Shown here: positions 8,751 through 22,717 of the stretch, piece after piece | Layout of the letters: every line of letters begins with the position of its first letter | How positions within the stretch are numbered: position 1 is the stretch's first letter | From: Pectobacterium wasabiae CFBP 3304 | GTDB lineage: Bacteria > Pseudomonadota > Gammaproteobacteria > Enterobacterales > Enterobacteriaceae | Assembly: GCF_001742185.1 (NCBI RefSeq) | Contig: NZ_CP015750.1 | Span: forward strand, 4,650,001 to 4,714,000 | Length of the DNA: 64,000 bases | Direction: 5' to 3' | Made by a program: the position numbers and the translations under genes | Notes under the pieces: model-generated | What the model was told of the DNA's origin: nothing | Database searches by the model: none | Seen by the model: only the letters and a program-made list of their open reading frames with translations

Positions 8751-8786
8751 TGTCGTTATTACCCCTAATTATGTCGATAATGACAC
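8751..8786 (-). promoter_or_regulatory. 21-bp direct repeats between the third GlxA gene and the OsmC-like gene
   Basis: Read on the minus strand, GTGTCATTATCGACA (8786-8772) and GGGGTAATAACGACA (8765-8751) share the CGACA end exactly 21 bp apart. The second unit touches the GlxA start codon at 8750. The first unit matches the unit at 6075-6089 at 13 of 15 positions. An autoregulatory and osmC-regulating role is inference. Confidence 0.5.
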
Positions 8787-8852
8787 TTGTCACTTTAACA
8801 TTTCAAGCAGAAGCTAGGTAGTGAAAATTATCACTGTATGAAAGAGGGAATT

Positions 8853-9290
8853 ATGACAACGTTGACACTCGACTGGACTGGTTTAACCCAAGGCTCAGGT
8901 ATTATCGAATCTGAGGAAATGAAACTTCCTGTCGCTATTCCACAGCACTTTGGCGGCACCGGAAAAGGAGCCAATCCTAAGGATCTGCTCTTGGCCTCCG
9001 CTGCATCATGTTATTTAATGACTCTTGCAGCCATGTTACAGGGCCACAACATTCCAGCATCTGGTATCACACTGCGTTCAGAATTAACTGGCACACAAAA
9101 AGCGAACATGAAAATCGTACATAATGTGGAAATTGCACTCAATGAAGAAACCACGCAGGCGCAATTAAAAAATGCGCAGGCTCTGGTAGAGGATGCAGAC
9201 AAATCATGCATGATTGGAAATCTGTTGAAAGATGCTGGGGTACACATTGCAGTATCCGGTGATGCAGTAATCTCTTCGAGTAACATGTAA
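8853..9290 (+). CDS. OsmC/Ohr-family peroxiredoxin-like protein
   Basis: A 145-residue OsmC-fold protein. These thiol peroxidases reduce organic hydroperoxides with two reactive Cys residues, visible here as the Cys in AASCYLMTLAAML and the Cys in SCMIGNLLKDAG. It is cytoplasmic. ATG 8853 has AGAGGGAA just upstream; an ATG at 8838 lacks this. The gene is divergent from the third GlxA regulator and shares its promoter region, which suggests induction by the same signal. A hairpin region separates it from the convergent porin gene. Confidence 0.88.
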   Translation: MTTLTLDWTGLTQGSGIIESEEMKLPVAIPQHFGGTGKGANPKDLLLASAASCYLMTLAAMLQGHNIPASGITLRSELTGTQKANMKIVHNVEIALNEETTQAQLKNAQALVEDADKSCMIGNLLKDAGVHIAVSGDAVISSSNM

Positions 9291-9343
9291 GTAATACCGC
9301 ACCATCTGAAATTTTATGATACGGTATTTTTTCTGAAATAAGA

Positions 9344-9364
9344 GGCGATTTTACAGCAATCGCC
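9344..9364. terminator. Hairpin between convergent OsmC-like and porin genes
   Basis: GGCGATT (9344-9350) and AATCGCC (9358-9364) pair across a 7-base loop. On the minus strand the stem is followed by TCTTATTTC, fitting a terminator for the porin. Just to the left, ATACCG ... CGGTAT followed by six T (from about 9295) can form a longer-looped terminator for the OsmC-like gene. Confidence 0.55.
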
Positions 9365-9393
9365 CCTTAAAGACTGATTCACAACAATGATAG

Positions 9394-11780
<2,387 letters not shown>

Positions 11781-14147
11781 ATGGCCTTACTCATAACAGC
11801 AAAACCTCCCCAAAATGATGAAAAATGGCGAAAAACATCTTTAGCATTAATGCTCAGCGCCCTATTTTCTTATCAGCCGTTTATATCCGCCAGTGCTACC
11901 GACACGTCGGAAAGCAGCCAACAGATTGTCGGGCGCACGCTTGATGAATCAAGCGGCCCCATCTGGCCAGCCAGAGAAGATGGGCCTAAAAATGTCCCCA
12001 ATATTATTGTCATCATGACCGATGATGTCGGATTCGGTTCGGCGAGCACATTCGGTGGCCCGATCCCCACGTCGACTATGGACAAACTAGCGGAAACCGG
12101 AGCGAAATATACCAGCTTCAACACAACCTCAATGTGTTCTCCTACTCGTGCGTCATTACTCACGGGTCGTCTCCCCAATGAAGTGGGCATGGGGGTTGTT
12201 TCATCATTTTCCAACGGGTACGACGGATACAACTCAGTAATCCCTACATCGGCAGGCACTGTGGCTCAGGTTCTGAAAAATGAAGGGTACAATACCGCCA
12301 TGTTTGGCAAATGGGATATTACCCCCGTGTGGGAACAGAGTCCGGCTGGGCCATTCACTCGCTGGCCAATAGGGCTTGGTTTCCAATATTTTTATGGTTT
12401 CCTTGGGTCAGCATCCAGTGAGTTTGAAGCCAATTTGTTTGAGAACACCACGCCAGTTCCTACATCATCTAACCCGACCACATACAATCTGGACAAAGAT
12501 TTATCGGATAAAGCAATCAAATGGCTGACAGCACAACATGCGGCAGCCCCGGATAAACCTTTTTTCATGTATTACTCGACTGCCGCTGCGCATACCCCTA
12601 ACCATGCGCCGGATGCATGGCTGGAAAAATACAAAGGGAAATTTGACCAAGGCTGGGATGCGGTAAGGGAAGAAACTGTCGCACGCCAGAAGAAAATGGG
12701 GATTATTCCGCAAAACGCAAAAGATGCACCAAGACCTGATGGGCTGCCAGTCTGGGGTGAATTATCAAAGGATGAGCAACGCCTTTATGCCAGACATATG
12801 GAAGCTTATGCCGCACAGTTAGCGAATGCAGATTATCAGGTAGGCCGGGTTATTGATCAGGTGAAAAAAATCGGCGAACAGGATAATACCATGATCATCT
12901 ATATCCAGGGTGACAATGGTGCACCGGAAGAAGGCGGACCGGAAGGCCACCTGTATGACACATCAAGCCTGAGTGGCGTATCAGAATCGTTAGTAGAACG
13001 CGTAAAACGTATTAATGATATTGGCACCATCAAGAGTTATCCCTTGATCCCCGCAGCATGGGGCTGGGCAATGAACGCCCCTTTCCCTTGGGCCAAGCGT
13101 TACGCGTCACACTTTGGAGGAACCCGCAACGGTATGGTAATCAACTGGCCGAAACACATCCAGTCACCCAATACCTTCCGCACACAGTTCCACTATGTCA
13201 CTGATGTTATGCCGACAATATTAGATGCCGCAAAAGTGGAAGCACCAAATGTACTCAATGGAATAGCCCAGAAGCCAATATCGGGTATCAGCATGGCATA
13301 TACCTTTTCTGAACCTGGAGCCACTTCACATCGTAAACAGCAGGTTTTCGCATTAGGTCAGGATATTGCCTACTACGAAAACGGATGGATTGCCTCAACA
13401 ACACCTGCGACGACATTCTGGGATAAAGAGGCTAAACCACCGGTCAAAATTGACGATCGTAAGTGGGAACTCTATGACCTGAACAAAGATTTTACTCAAT
13501 CAACCGATATGGCAAAGCAATACCCTGAAAAACTTGAACAGATGAAGGCGCTCTTCTGGCTTAATGCTGGCAAACATAACGTCTATCCATTACAGGGGCT
13601 GAACTTCTTCAATAATGAGGCTCGTCCTGATTATCGCCGTGGTAGAAAAGTGTTTGAATATATCGATCCGGTGGAAAATTTACCCCCAAGTGCGGCCCCT
13701 AATCCTTTAGGTTCTTCTTTCAAAATTGAAGCAAAAATCAAGCTCAATGAAGAAAAACAGACGGGAGTATTGGTCGCTCAAGGAGGACGTTATTCCGGTT
13801 ATTCTTTATTCCTGCATGATGGCTATGTCTGGTTTACTTACAAACTTTCACCATTACATGTTGTGCAAGTTAAAAGTAAAAAGCGTCTGGAGAAAGGTGA
13901 ACATAATATCGTCCTGCAATTCGCATCCGATGAGGAGAAACGTCGCTCTGGAGGAGAATTTACGCTGAATATCGATGGGGTCCAGAATGACCGTAAGCGG
14001 ACAGAGACCACCTTCTGGTTACTTGTTGATATGACTGAGGGGTTTGATATTGGTATGGACAGCGTATCGCCAGTGGATGATCTTTACACCCATGAGAGCA
14101 GCAAGTTCAGTGGGGAAATAGAGAAAATAATATTCACACTGAAGTAG
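11781..14147 (+). CDS. Cys-type sulfatase, probably periplasmic
   Basis: An alkaline-phosphatase-superfamily sulfatase of about 788 residues. The metal-binding start IIVIMTDDVGFGSAS is followed by the activation motif SMCSPTRASLLTGRLP, in which the Cys of CSPTR becomes formylglycine. A further metal motif GDNGAP and a C-terminal beta-rich lectin-like extension (from about residue 640) follow. The N-terminus has a hydrophobic segment (LALMLSALFSYQPFISASA) that fits export. ATG 11781 has AAGGA seven bases before it; ATG 11760 has none. The Cys-type motif matches the radical-SAM maturase encoded next, and the order continues into PTS and GH1 genes, suggesting desulfation of a glycoside before uptake. 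The substrate is unknown. Confidence 0.9.
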   Translation: MALLITAKPPQNDEKWRKTSLALMLSALFSYQPFISASATDTSESSQQIVGRTLDESSGPIWPAREDGPKNVPNIIVIMTDDVGFGSASTFGGPIPTSTMDKLAETGAKYTSFNTTSMCSPTRASLLTGRLPNEVGMGVVSSFSNGYDGYNSVIPTSAGTVAQVLKNEGYNTAMFGKWDITPVWEQSPAGPFTRWPIGLGFQYFYGFLGSASSEFEANLFENTTPVPTSSNPTTYNLDKDLSDKAIKWLTAQHAAAPDKPFFMYYSTAAAHTPNHAPDAWLEKYKGKFDQGWDAVREETVARQKKMGIIPQNAKDAPRPDGLPVWGELSKDEQRLYARHMEAYAAQLANADYQVGRVIDQVKKIGEQDNTMIIYIQGDNGAPEEGGPEGHLYDTSSLSGVSESLVERVKRINDIGTIKSYPLIPAAWGWAMNAPFPWAKRYASHFGGTRNGMVINWPKHIQSPNTFRTQFHYVTDVMPTILDAAKVEAPNVLNGIAQKPISGISMAYTFSEPGATSHRKQQVFALGQDIAYYENGWIASTTPATTFWDKEAKPPVKIDDRKWELYDLNKDFTQSTDMAKQYPEKLEQMKALFWLNAGKHNVYPLQGLNFFNNEARPDYRRGRKVFEYIDPVENLPPSAAPNPLGSSFKIEAKIKLNEEKQTGVLVAQGGRYSGYSLFLHDGYVWFTYKLSPLHVVQVKSKKRLEKGEHNIVLQFASDEEKRRSGGEFTLNIDGVQNDRKRTETTFWLLVDMTEGFDIGMDSVSPVDDLYTHESSKFSGEIEKIIFTLK

Positions 14148-14157
14148 ACACAATCTC

Positions 14158-14183
14158 GGGGGGAGAAATGCAAAACTCCCCCC
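14158..14183 (+). terminator. Strong intercistronic hairpin after the sulfatase gene
   Basis: GGGGGGAG (14158-14165) and CTCCCCCC (14176-14183) form a perfect 8-bp GC-rich stem with a 10-base A-rich loop, followed by only three T. It starts about 10 bp after the sulfatase stop and ends 31 bp before the maturase start. It may lower downstream expression or protect the sulfatase message. Confidence 0.5.
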
Positions 14184-14214
14184 TTTCCAGCAGAAGATGT
14201 CCCCGGAGTTGAGA

Positions 14215-15375
14215 ATGGATAAAATAACGCATTTTCAGTTAATGTCGAAACCAACAGGTTCGACGTGTAATATTAAATGTGAATACTGTTATTATCTTGA
14301 AAAAGAAAAACTACATCCCTCCTCTCAACTTATTATGGATGATAAAACACTTGAGAATTATATCAAGCAGACAATACTTGCTCAGTCTGTTGATATTGTG
14401 GATTTTATTTGGCAGGGTGGAGAACCGACACTCGCTGGAATCGATTTTTATAAAAAAGCATTAAAATTACAAAAAAAATATTGTCATGAAAAGAAAATCA
14501 ATAACTATTTTCAGACTAATGGTGTACTGATCAATGCAGAGTGGGCCGAATTTTTCAAGGAAAATGGTTTTCTGATCGGTATTTCTATTGATGGCGATCG
14601 TGAATTTAATGATCGGTATCGTCGTACACGTTCGAATAAAGGAAGTTTTGAAAAAATCATCCAGGCCATTGACCTACTTAAAAAATTTAATGTAGATTTT
14701 AATACGCTCACCGTGGTTAACAAGAAAAATATGGATGATCCACTCAGAGTGTATAATTTTCTGAAATCCATTGGGAGCCATTACATCCAATTTATTCCGC
14801 TCGTAGAACGCATAAATGAGAGTAATAAGAAAGACGGACTTTGGCTTGTCGATCCCGATTTTACTGGAAATTGTAATGTTAGTGAGTGGTCATTGAAACC
14901 TGGCGATTTTGGTCGTTTTCTTAACACTATATTTGATGAGTGGTTTCACAAAGATATCGGTAAAACTTTCATTATGAACTTTGAGGAAACAATGACCAAA
15001 AAACACAGTGGAAAAAGTAGCTGTGTAATCAATGAATATTGCGGTGCTAATCTAATTATTGAAAAAAATGGTGATATTTATTCCTGCGATCATTTTGTCT
15101 TCCCTGAGCACAAACTCGGTAATATCAACGAAAAAGAGCTTTCTTCTATCGTTAACTCAGAACAACAGATAGAATTCTCAAAACGTAAACTTACTAATAT
15201 GGATACAGAATGCTATAAATGCGAGTATTTATCAGTATGTAACGGTGGATGCCAGAAGCATCGATTTTTGCCGTCTAAAAATGGATTATTGAACAAAAAC
15301 TATTTTTGTGAAAGTTACAAATTGTATCATGCACATTGTCTTCCCAGGATGAATTATCTTTTAAGCAAATTATAA
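14215..15375 (+). CDS. Anaerobic sulfatase maturase (radical SAM, SPASM)
   Basis: A 386-residue radical-SAM enzyme that oxidises the active-site Cys or Ser of sulfatases to formylglycine without oxygen. The SAM cluster motif CNIKCEYCYYL (CxxxCxxC) is near residue 20, WQGGEPTL follows, and a SPASM region with further Cys (CGANLIIEKNGDIYSCDHF ... CYKCEYLSVCNGGCQKH) binds auxiliary clusters. It acts in the cytoplasm before sulfatase export. ATG 14215 is preceded by GGAGTTGAGA; ATG 14197 upstream is less likely. It follows the sulfatase gene on the same strand, and the pairing with a Cys-type sulfatase is biochemically consistent. Confidence 0.93.
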   Translation: MDKITHFQLMSKPTGSTCNIKCEYCYYLEKEKLHPSSQLIMDDKTLENYIKQTILAQSVDIVDFIWQGGEPTLAGIDFYKKALKLQKKYCHEKKINNYFQTNGVLINAEWAEFFKENGFLIGISIDGDREFNDRYRRTRSNKGSFEKIIQAIDLLKKFNVDFNTLTVVNKKNMDDPLRVYNFLKSIGSHYIQFIPLVERINESNKKDGLWLVDPDFTGNCNVSEWSLKPGDFGRFLNTIFDEWFHKDIGKTFIMNFEETMTKKHSGKSSCVINEYCGANLIIEKNGDIYSCDHFVFPEHKLGNINEKELSSIVNSEQQIEFSKRKLTNMDTECYKCEYLSVCNGGCQKHRFLPSKNGLLNKNYFCESYKLYHAHCLPRMNYLLSKL

Positions 15376-15404
15376 TGCTTAAACCTTCATATACCCACAA
15401 TTGA

Positions 15405-16793
<1,389 letters not shown>

Positions 16794-16808
16794 TTTTATA
16801 CTTGTTAA

Positions 16809-18221
<1,413 letters not shown>

Positions 18222-18232
18222 TAATGATCGCG

Positions 18233-18248
18233 GCTCCCTTTCGGGAGC
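18233..18248 (+). terminator. Short hairpin after the GH1 gene
   Basis: GCTCCC-TTTC-GGGAGC forms a 6-bp stem 12 bp after the GH1 stop codon, without a following T run. It may be a weak terminator or processing site before the AraC-type regulator gene. Confidence 0.4.
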
Positions 18249-18278
18249 AGCAGTCTGTGATTATTAACATGGTGAATT

Positions 18279-19214
18279 ATGATTCCAGGAATTGAAGGCC
18301 CTTATCTTAATGTTACCGATCCCTGGAGGAAAACTCGTCTAAATCCTGACAAAAACGATTTATCACATATCACAAGCAGGACCATCTTTCTGGTTGAGTT
18401 TATTCTTTCCTTCGTAGAAGGTGCTCCCAGCCATTTTGATTATGAAAAAACAGAACCGAAAAACAATGACTATGAATATACATTAATTCTTCAAAGAAAA
18501 GGAGTTTGTATAATTTCTTCAGGAGATTATTGCTCTGAATTAAAAGAAAATGAAATGCTGCTACTCTCGGATCAATCCCCCTGTAATATCACTTTCAATG
18601 CACCATGGTCTCAGATTGTTCTTCGTTTCAACAGTGCTTATATCACGCCTTTATTAGCCGCAAAAGATATCCCACTGCTCACCGTATCCAGTAATTCACA
18701 AGGAGCCGGGAAGATATTGTTATTGTATATTGAACAATTGAGTAAGGACATAGAAAATGGGCTTATTTTACAGTCAATTGCATTCAGTTTATCCCGAAGC
18801 GTTATTAATTTGGTTGTAGCCTGCTTAATCGATTCAAACTACTACAATTCAAAAAAACACTCAAAAATATATACTTTTCATGTTTCACGTATAAAGAATT
18901 ATATTGCACAGAACCTACGAGATCCCTCGCTGAATGTTGAAAAAGTATCAGAAGCACTGAGGCTATCACTCCCTCATCTCCACAGAATTTTTAAAAATGA
19001 ACCGTTATCTATTTCACATTATTTATGGTCAAAACGCCTTGACGGTTGTGCAAAAGATCTTTCAGATGAATCAAAGTCACAGGAATCAATATCTTCAGTA
19101 GCATTCTCTTGGGGTTTTAATGATGCAGCACATTTCAGCCGAGTTTTTAAGTCACGATACTATATTTCCCCTACAAAATGGCGAATCAAACATTTGGGTA
19201 AAATAAGGAAATAA
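18279..19214 (+). CDS. AraC-family transcriptional regulator
   Basis: A 311-residue regulator. The N-terminal part (to about residue 190) looks like a cupin-type ligand-binding domain (SSGDYCSELKENEMLLLSDQ). The C-terminal AraC HTH (about 205-305) includes VEKVSEALRLSLPHLHRIF and VAFSWGFNDAAHFSRVFKS. It lies 57 bp after the glucosidase gene and probably controls the sulfatase-PTS-glucosidase locus and perhaps the porin (inference from position). Codon use is AT-rich like its neighbours. Confidence 0.9.
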   Translation: MIPGIEGPYLNVTDPWRKTRLNPDKNDLSHITSRTIFLVEFILSFVEGAPSHFDYEKTEPKNNDYEYTLILQRKGVCIISSGDYCSELKENEMLLLSDQSPCNITFNAPWSQIVLRFNSAYITPLLAAKDIPLLTVSSNSQGAGKILLLYIEQLSKDIENGLILQSIAFSLSRSVINLVVACLIDSNYYNSKKHSKIYTFHVSRIKNYIAQNLRDPSLNVEKVSEALRLSLPHLHRIFKNEPLSISHYLWSKRLDGCAKDLSDESKSQESISSVAFSWGFNDAAHFSRVFKSRYYISPTKWRIKHLGKIRK

Positions 19215-19366
19215 AAATTATCACGATAAAATCTGGTAGTGATCTGTCGTATTAACAGTATAAAAGTACGCGTTGCACAACAAATAAATTGAATTCTAAT
19301 TTATATAACGTAGCCATCATCCACTTACAGCACAATATAAGCAGATAAAACATAATAGAATTAATA

Positions 19367-21025
19367 ATGACAACAATCAAACTCAAACAGCAATTTATGA
19401 AGCTCTGGGATTTTTTCGATGGTAACCCTATTCCCGTAACGCTTGATGAACTATCAGCACAGATAGGGTGTTCCCGAAGGCATATGCGTACGCTTCTGAA
19501 TAAAATGGAACAATCAGGATGGCTCAAATGGCATGCATCCTCTGGGAGGTCACGACGATCAAATATTGAGTTTCTTATCGAAGCACCGATTCTTTATCAA
19601 GATACAATCAAGGAGTTGCTTAATCATAATTGTTTTGAGCAAGCTATCAGATTGACAGGAGAAAATAAAAAACTCAATGAGTTATTCACTGAAATAATAA
19701 GAAAAATAAATAACAACACACAGAGTTCTCTGAACATTTTATACTACCGCAGCCTTATACAATTCTTACCGGGATCTTACTTGCGAAGATCGGAAAAAAA
19801 CTTAATCAGACAAATATTTAATGGCCTTACACGTATTAATGAATTTAGTGGTCATCCAGAGCCCGATATATCGCATCACTGGGAACAACTCACAACTACA
19901 CATTGGCGCTTTTACATCAGGCCTGGTGTCCGTTTTCACCATGGCCGTGAACTTAATGTTCAGGATATTATTTCCTCTCTAAAACGAGCGTTAGTATCGC
20001 CATTGTATTCAAATATTTGTTTCCTCGGAAAATCGGAGCATTTGACTTTGGATATTAAACTAAAAAACGAAGACAAATGGCTGCTATGGCTGTTAGCTGG
20101 CGAACAAGCAATGATTATTCCTGAAGAATTCTCGATAATGAAAAACTTTAAAAATTTGCCAGTCGGTACCGGTGCTTATCAAGTGGTAAGAAATTCCGAT
20201 CACTTATTAAAACTACGTGCTTTTGATTATTACTTTGGTTTCAGAGCGCTGATCGATGAGATTAACATTCTGGTTATGCCTGAAGTTGTCGGGCCTCTGG
20301 AACATCATGTACATTTCGGTACAAAAAATGATGAAAAAAAAATAGCGGAGAGCAGACTTGAAGAGGGTTGTTATTTTTTACTTTTCGATCAAAGATCTCC
20401 TTTGTGTTCACGTCAAAGAGTAAGAAGTTGGCTATGCGAGGTATTATCTCCTATACCTTTACTTTCATATGCTGATCCTCTGTACTACCAACATTGGAGT
20501 CCAGCTACCGGATTATTGCCTTCTTGTCATATTATTAAGAATAATAGACTCTGTGACAAACCATCAGAAATATCATCTGTTCACATAGCTATTTTAAGAA
20601 ACCATTCTGAACATCATGAGTTGACTGATATTATTAGAAAAACACTATCCCTTCATAATGTAGAGCTCATCATACATGAAATAAGCTATGATGATTGGGC
20701 AACAGGTAATTTCGATGCCGATATCTGGTTGGGAAGTGCAAATTTCCCTCACCCCGTTGATTTCTCTGTATTCTCATTTTTTATTGGATATCCCTTATTC
20801 AGTAAAGCTTCTGGAGAAGACTGGACAATTGAAAAAGATAATTGGCGAAGAGGTAAATTGTGTGTCAGAAACTGGATTGAATTATTGATTACCCGTAATA
20901 CACTGTTACCGTTATTTCATAACAGGCTAATCCTACAGGAAAACACGACCCTGCGGGGAGTTCACATGAACTCATTGGGTTGGTTTGATTTCAAATCAGT
21001 CTGGAATGAGCCTCCATATTCTTGA
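19367..21025 (+). CDS. SgrR-like transcriptional regulator
   Basis: A 552-residue protein with an N-terminal winged helix (residues 1-110; TLDELSAQIGCSRRHMRTLLNKME) and a C-terminal solute-binding-protein domain (about 160-545; WRFYIRPGVRFHHGRELNVQDI is typical of SBP_bac_5). E. coli SgrR, with the same plan, senses sugar-phosphate stress. Here the adjacent PTS and phospho-glucosidase genes suggest sensing of an accumulated sugar or glycoside phosphate (inference). It is separated from the AraC gene by 152 bp without obvious content. A strong hairpin follows its stop. Confidence 0.88.
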   Translation: MTTIKLKQQFMKLWDFFDGNPIPVTLDELSAQIGCSRRHMRTLLNKMEQSGWLKWHASSGRSRRSNIEFLIEAPILYQDTIKELLNHNCFEQAIRLTGENKKLNELFTEIIRKINNNTQSSLNILYYRSLIQFLPGSYLRRSEKNLIRQIFNGLTRINEFSGHPEPDISHHWEQLTTTHWRFYIRPGVRFHHGRELNVQDIISSLKRALVSPLYSNICFLGKSEHLTLDIKLKNEDKWLLWLLAGEQAMIIPEEFSIMKNFKNLPVGTGAYQVVRNSDHLLKLRAFDYYFGFRALIDEINILVMPEVVGPLEHHVHFGTKNDEKKIAESRLEEGCYFLLFDQRSPLCSRQRVRSWLCEVLSPIPLLSYADPLYYQHWSPATGLLPSCHIIKNNRLCDKPSEISSVHIAILRNHSEHHELTDIIRKTLSLHNVELIIHEISYDDWATGNFDADIWLGSANFPHPVDFSVFSFFIGYPLFSKASGEDWTIEKDNWRRGKLCVRNWIELLITRNTLLPLFHNRLILQENTTLRGVHMNSLGWFDFKSVWNEPPYS

Positions 21026-21031
21026 AACGAA

Positions 21032-21065
21032 AAATAGGCATTTACATCTCTGAAAATGCCTATTT
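21032..21065. terminator. Bidirectional terminator hairpin
   Basis: AAATAGGCATTT (21032-21043) and AAATGCCTATTT (21054-21065) form a perfect 12-bp stem with a 10-base loop between the convergent SgrR-like and MBL hydrolase genes. On the minus strand it is followed by more T residues. Confidence 0.75.
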
Positions 21066-21176
21066 AACAAACGAGTATGCTCAACAGCCGCAGAATATCC
21101 ACATCTTTATATCAACTACTCATAGGACATGGTTTCGCAGATAAATTTCATTAACCTCCACATATACCCTGCTTCA

Positions 21177-22070
21177 TCAGAACGCCAGTACAGCGCCATC
21201 CTCAGGAACGTCAACATGAGACTCAATGCCCTTTTCCTTTATAAATTCCCTGAGTTCTTTTCTGTTTTGTCCCATATGATTAATCGCATCCATATGTACT
21301 GCAACGATTTTGGCTTTTGGAGCAACATTCACTGCCCGAAGAACATCATCCTTACCCATGATGATCGCACCATCATAGTCATTTACGCGTGCATAACCAG
21401 CATTCAGGACAATGACATCAGGCGAAAATTCTTTAATGGCATTATCAACTTCAGGTCTCCAGATAGTATCACCGACAAGATAAACGGTTTTATACCCCGG
21501 AGCCTCGAGAACAATTCCCATCGCCTCTCCAAGGAACTCAGCGAGGGGCGGTGAAGAAAACATTTTATCGGTGCCATGCTGCCCACCTGTTTTGCTGAGT
21601 TTTACATCACCGAATATAGCCTGCCCATCAAGCACGCGAACATCAGTGAATCCCTGTGAACGGATTGTTTTTTGATCGGCCTTATTTTGTACAAACAGAG
21701 GCATATCCTTTGGTAATAATTCCTGAGCAGCAGGATCCCAGTGATCAAGATGAGTATGCGTTACTATTACGGCATCAACTCCCTTCATCACATCCTGCAC
21801 AGGCAATGGTAACTCTACCAGTGGGTTTCGCAAATGGCTACGATATGTATTTTCGAACCCAGGATACGCTCCTTTTTTTGCGAACATCGGATCAACAAGG
21901 AACGTAATATTTGCATAGGTGAATTTAACGGTTGCATTACGAATCTCTTGCATCTGTAACTGTTTCATTGATTTGTTTGTTGATAGATCTTTGTCCGATT
22001 CAGCGTTAGCTCCGGATACAATGATACTCAGAGCAAAGGCTATTCCACTAGCCAAGGTCGTTATTTTCAT
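21177..22070 (-). CDS. Exported MBL-fold metallo-hydrolase
   Basis: A 297-residue paralogue of the hydrolase at 4302-5078, with VTHTHLDHWDPAAQELLPKD as the zinc motif, GGQHGTD, LVGDTIWRPEVD and AVHMDAINH. Unlike the first copy it has a signal peptide (about residues 1-23, AFALSIIVSGANA then ESDKD), so it should work in the periplasm. The substrate is unknown. It is convergent with the SgrR-like gene and has no close operon partner. A cytoplasmic copy and a periplasmic copy of one hydrolase suggest detoxification of a diffusible compound in both compartments (inference). Confidence 0.88.
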   Translation of the reverse strand: MKITTLASGIAFALSIIVSGANAESDKDLSTNKSMKQLQMQEIRNATVKFTYANITFLVDPMFAKKGAYPGFENTYRSHLRNPLVELPLPVQDVMKGVDAVIVTHTHLDHWDPAAQELLPKDMPLFVQNKADQKTIRSQGFTDVRVLDGQAIFGDVKLSKTGGQHGTDKMFSSPPLAEFLGEAMGIVLEAPGYKTVYLVGDTIWRPEVDNAIKEFSPDVIVLNAGYARVNDYDGAIIMGKDDVLRAVNVAPKAKIVAVHMDAINHMGQNRKELREFIKEKGIESHVDVPEDGAVLAF

Positions 22071-22717
22071 AGATGAGATTCTCAGATGTATTGTTTCTGT
22101 TATGTAGAAAATCCATCATAACAATCTCCCAGAGAGCTGAAAGTAACATGAATGACAAACTCCGATAATATCAGGCCAATGGTAAACTTTAATTATCGAA
22201 AAAGAATGATAACCCCCCTGGAATTTAGAAAAAAAATATTACCTTTAACATGATAAATTATATAAATTCATTCATTTTAATAAAAATTAAAATGCAAACT
22301 GCTTTGTTGAAAAATAGAAATCCTGCTGAATTATAAGTTCGGATCACACATCATTATGCCGATGCAGGCTAAAAAATTAAAAATCACCTAGTGGACAACC
22401 AATAACATACCCCTTATCAGCAGAGTTTCTATCGTCTTCTTTCTGGACAGTGATGCCATTCAGGCGTGGTATGGATCTTCAACCCCTAGGTCTATACGGG
22501 AAAAGTCAGTTTATTTGTCATACTCAGGCAATAATTTGCTTGCTGCTACAAGTATAACCGCACGATTGATGGAAGCTATTCCGCCGTAGCCAATCTCAAC
22601 ATGATCATAATACCAGTTCATTCAGATTCCTTTACTCTCGGTGCTGGCTGTCCACGATGCTAAAAGCATGTCTAGGCAGAGTAAAACGTGAAAAACGGCG
22701 GAAATTCGCCGTTACGT
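22071..22717. other. Intergenic stretch with a possible small minus-strand frame
   Basis: No convincing gene in 647 bp. A 36-codon minus-strand frame (22621 to 22511, MNWYYDHVEIGYGG...) has no recognised family and may be a gene remnant. The part next to 22070 should hold the hydrolase promoter. Confidence 0.25.
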
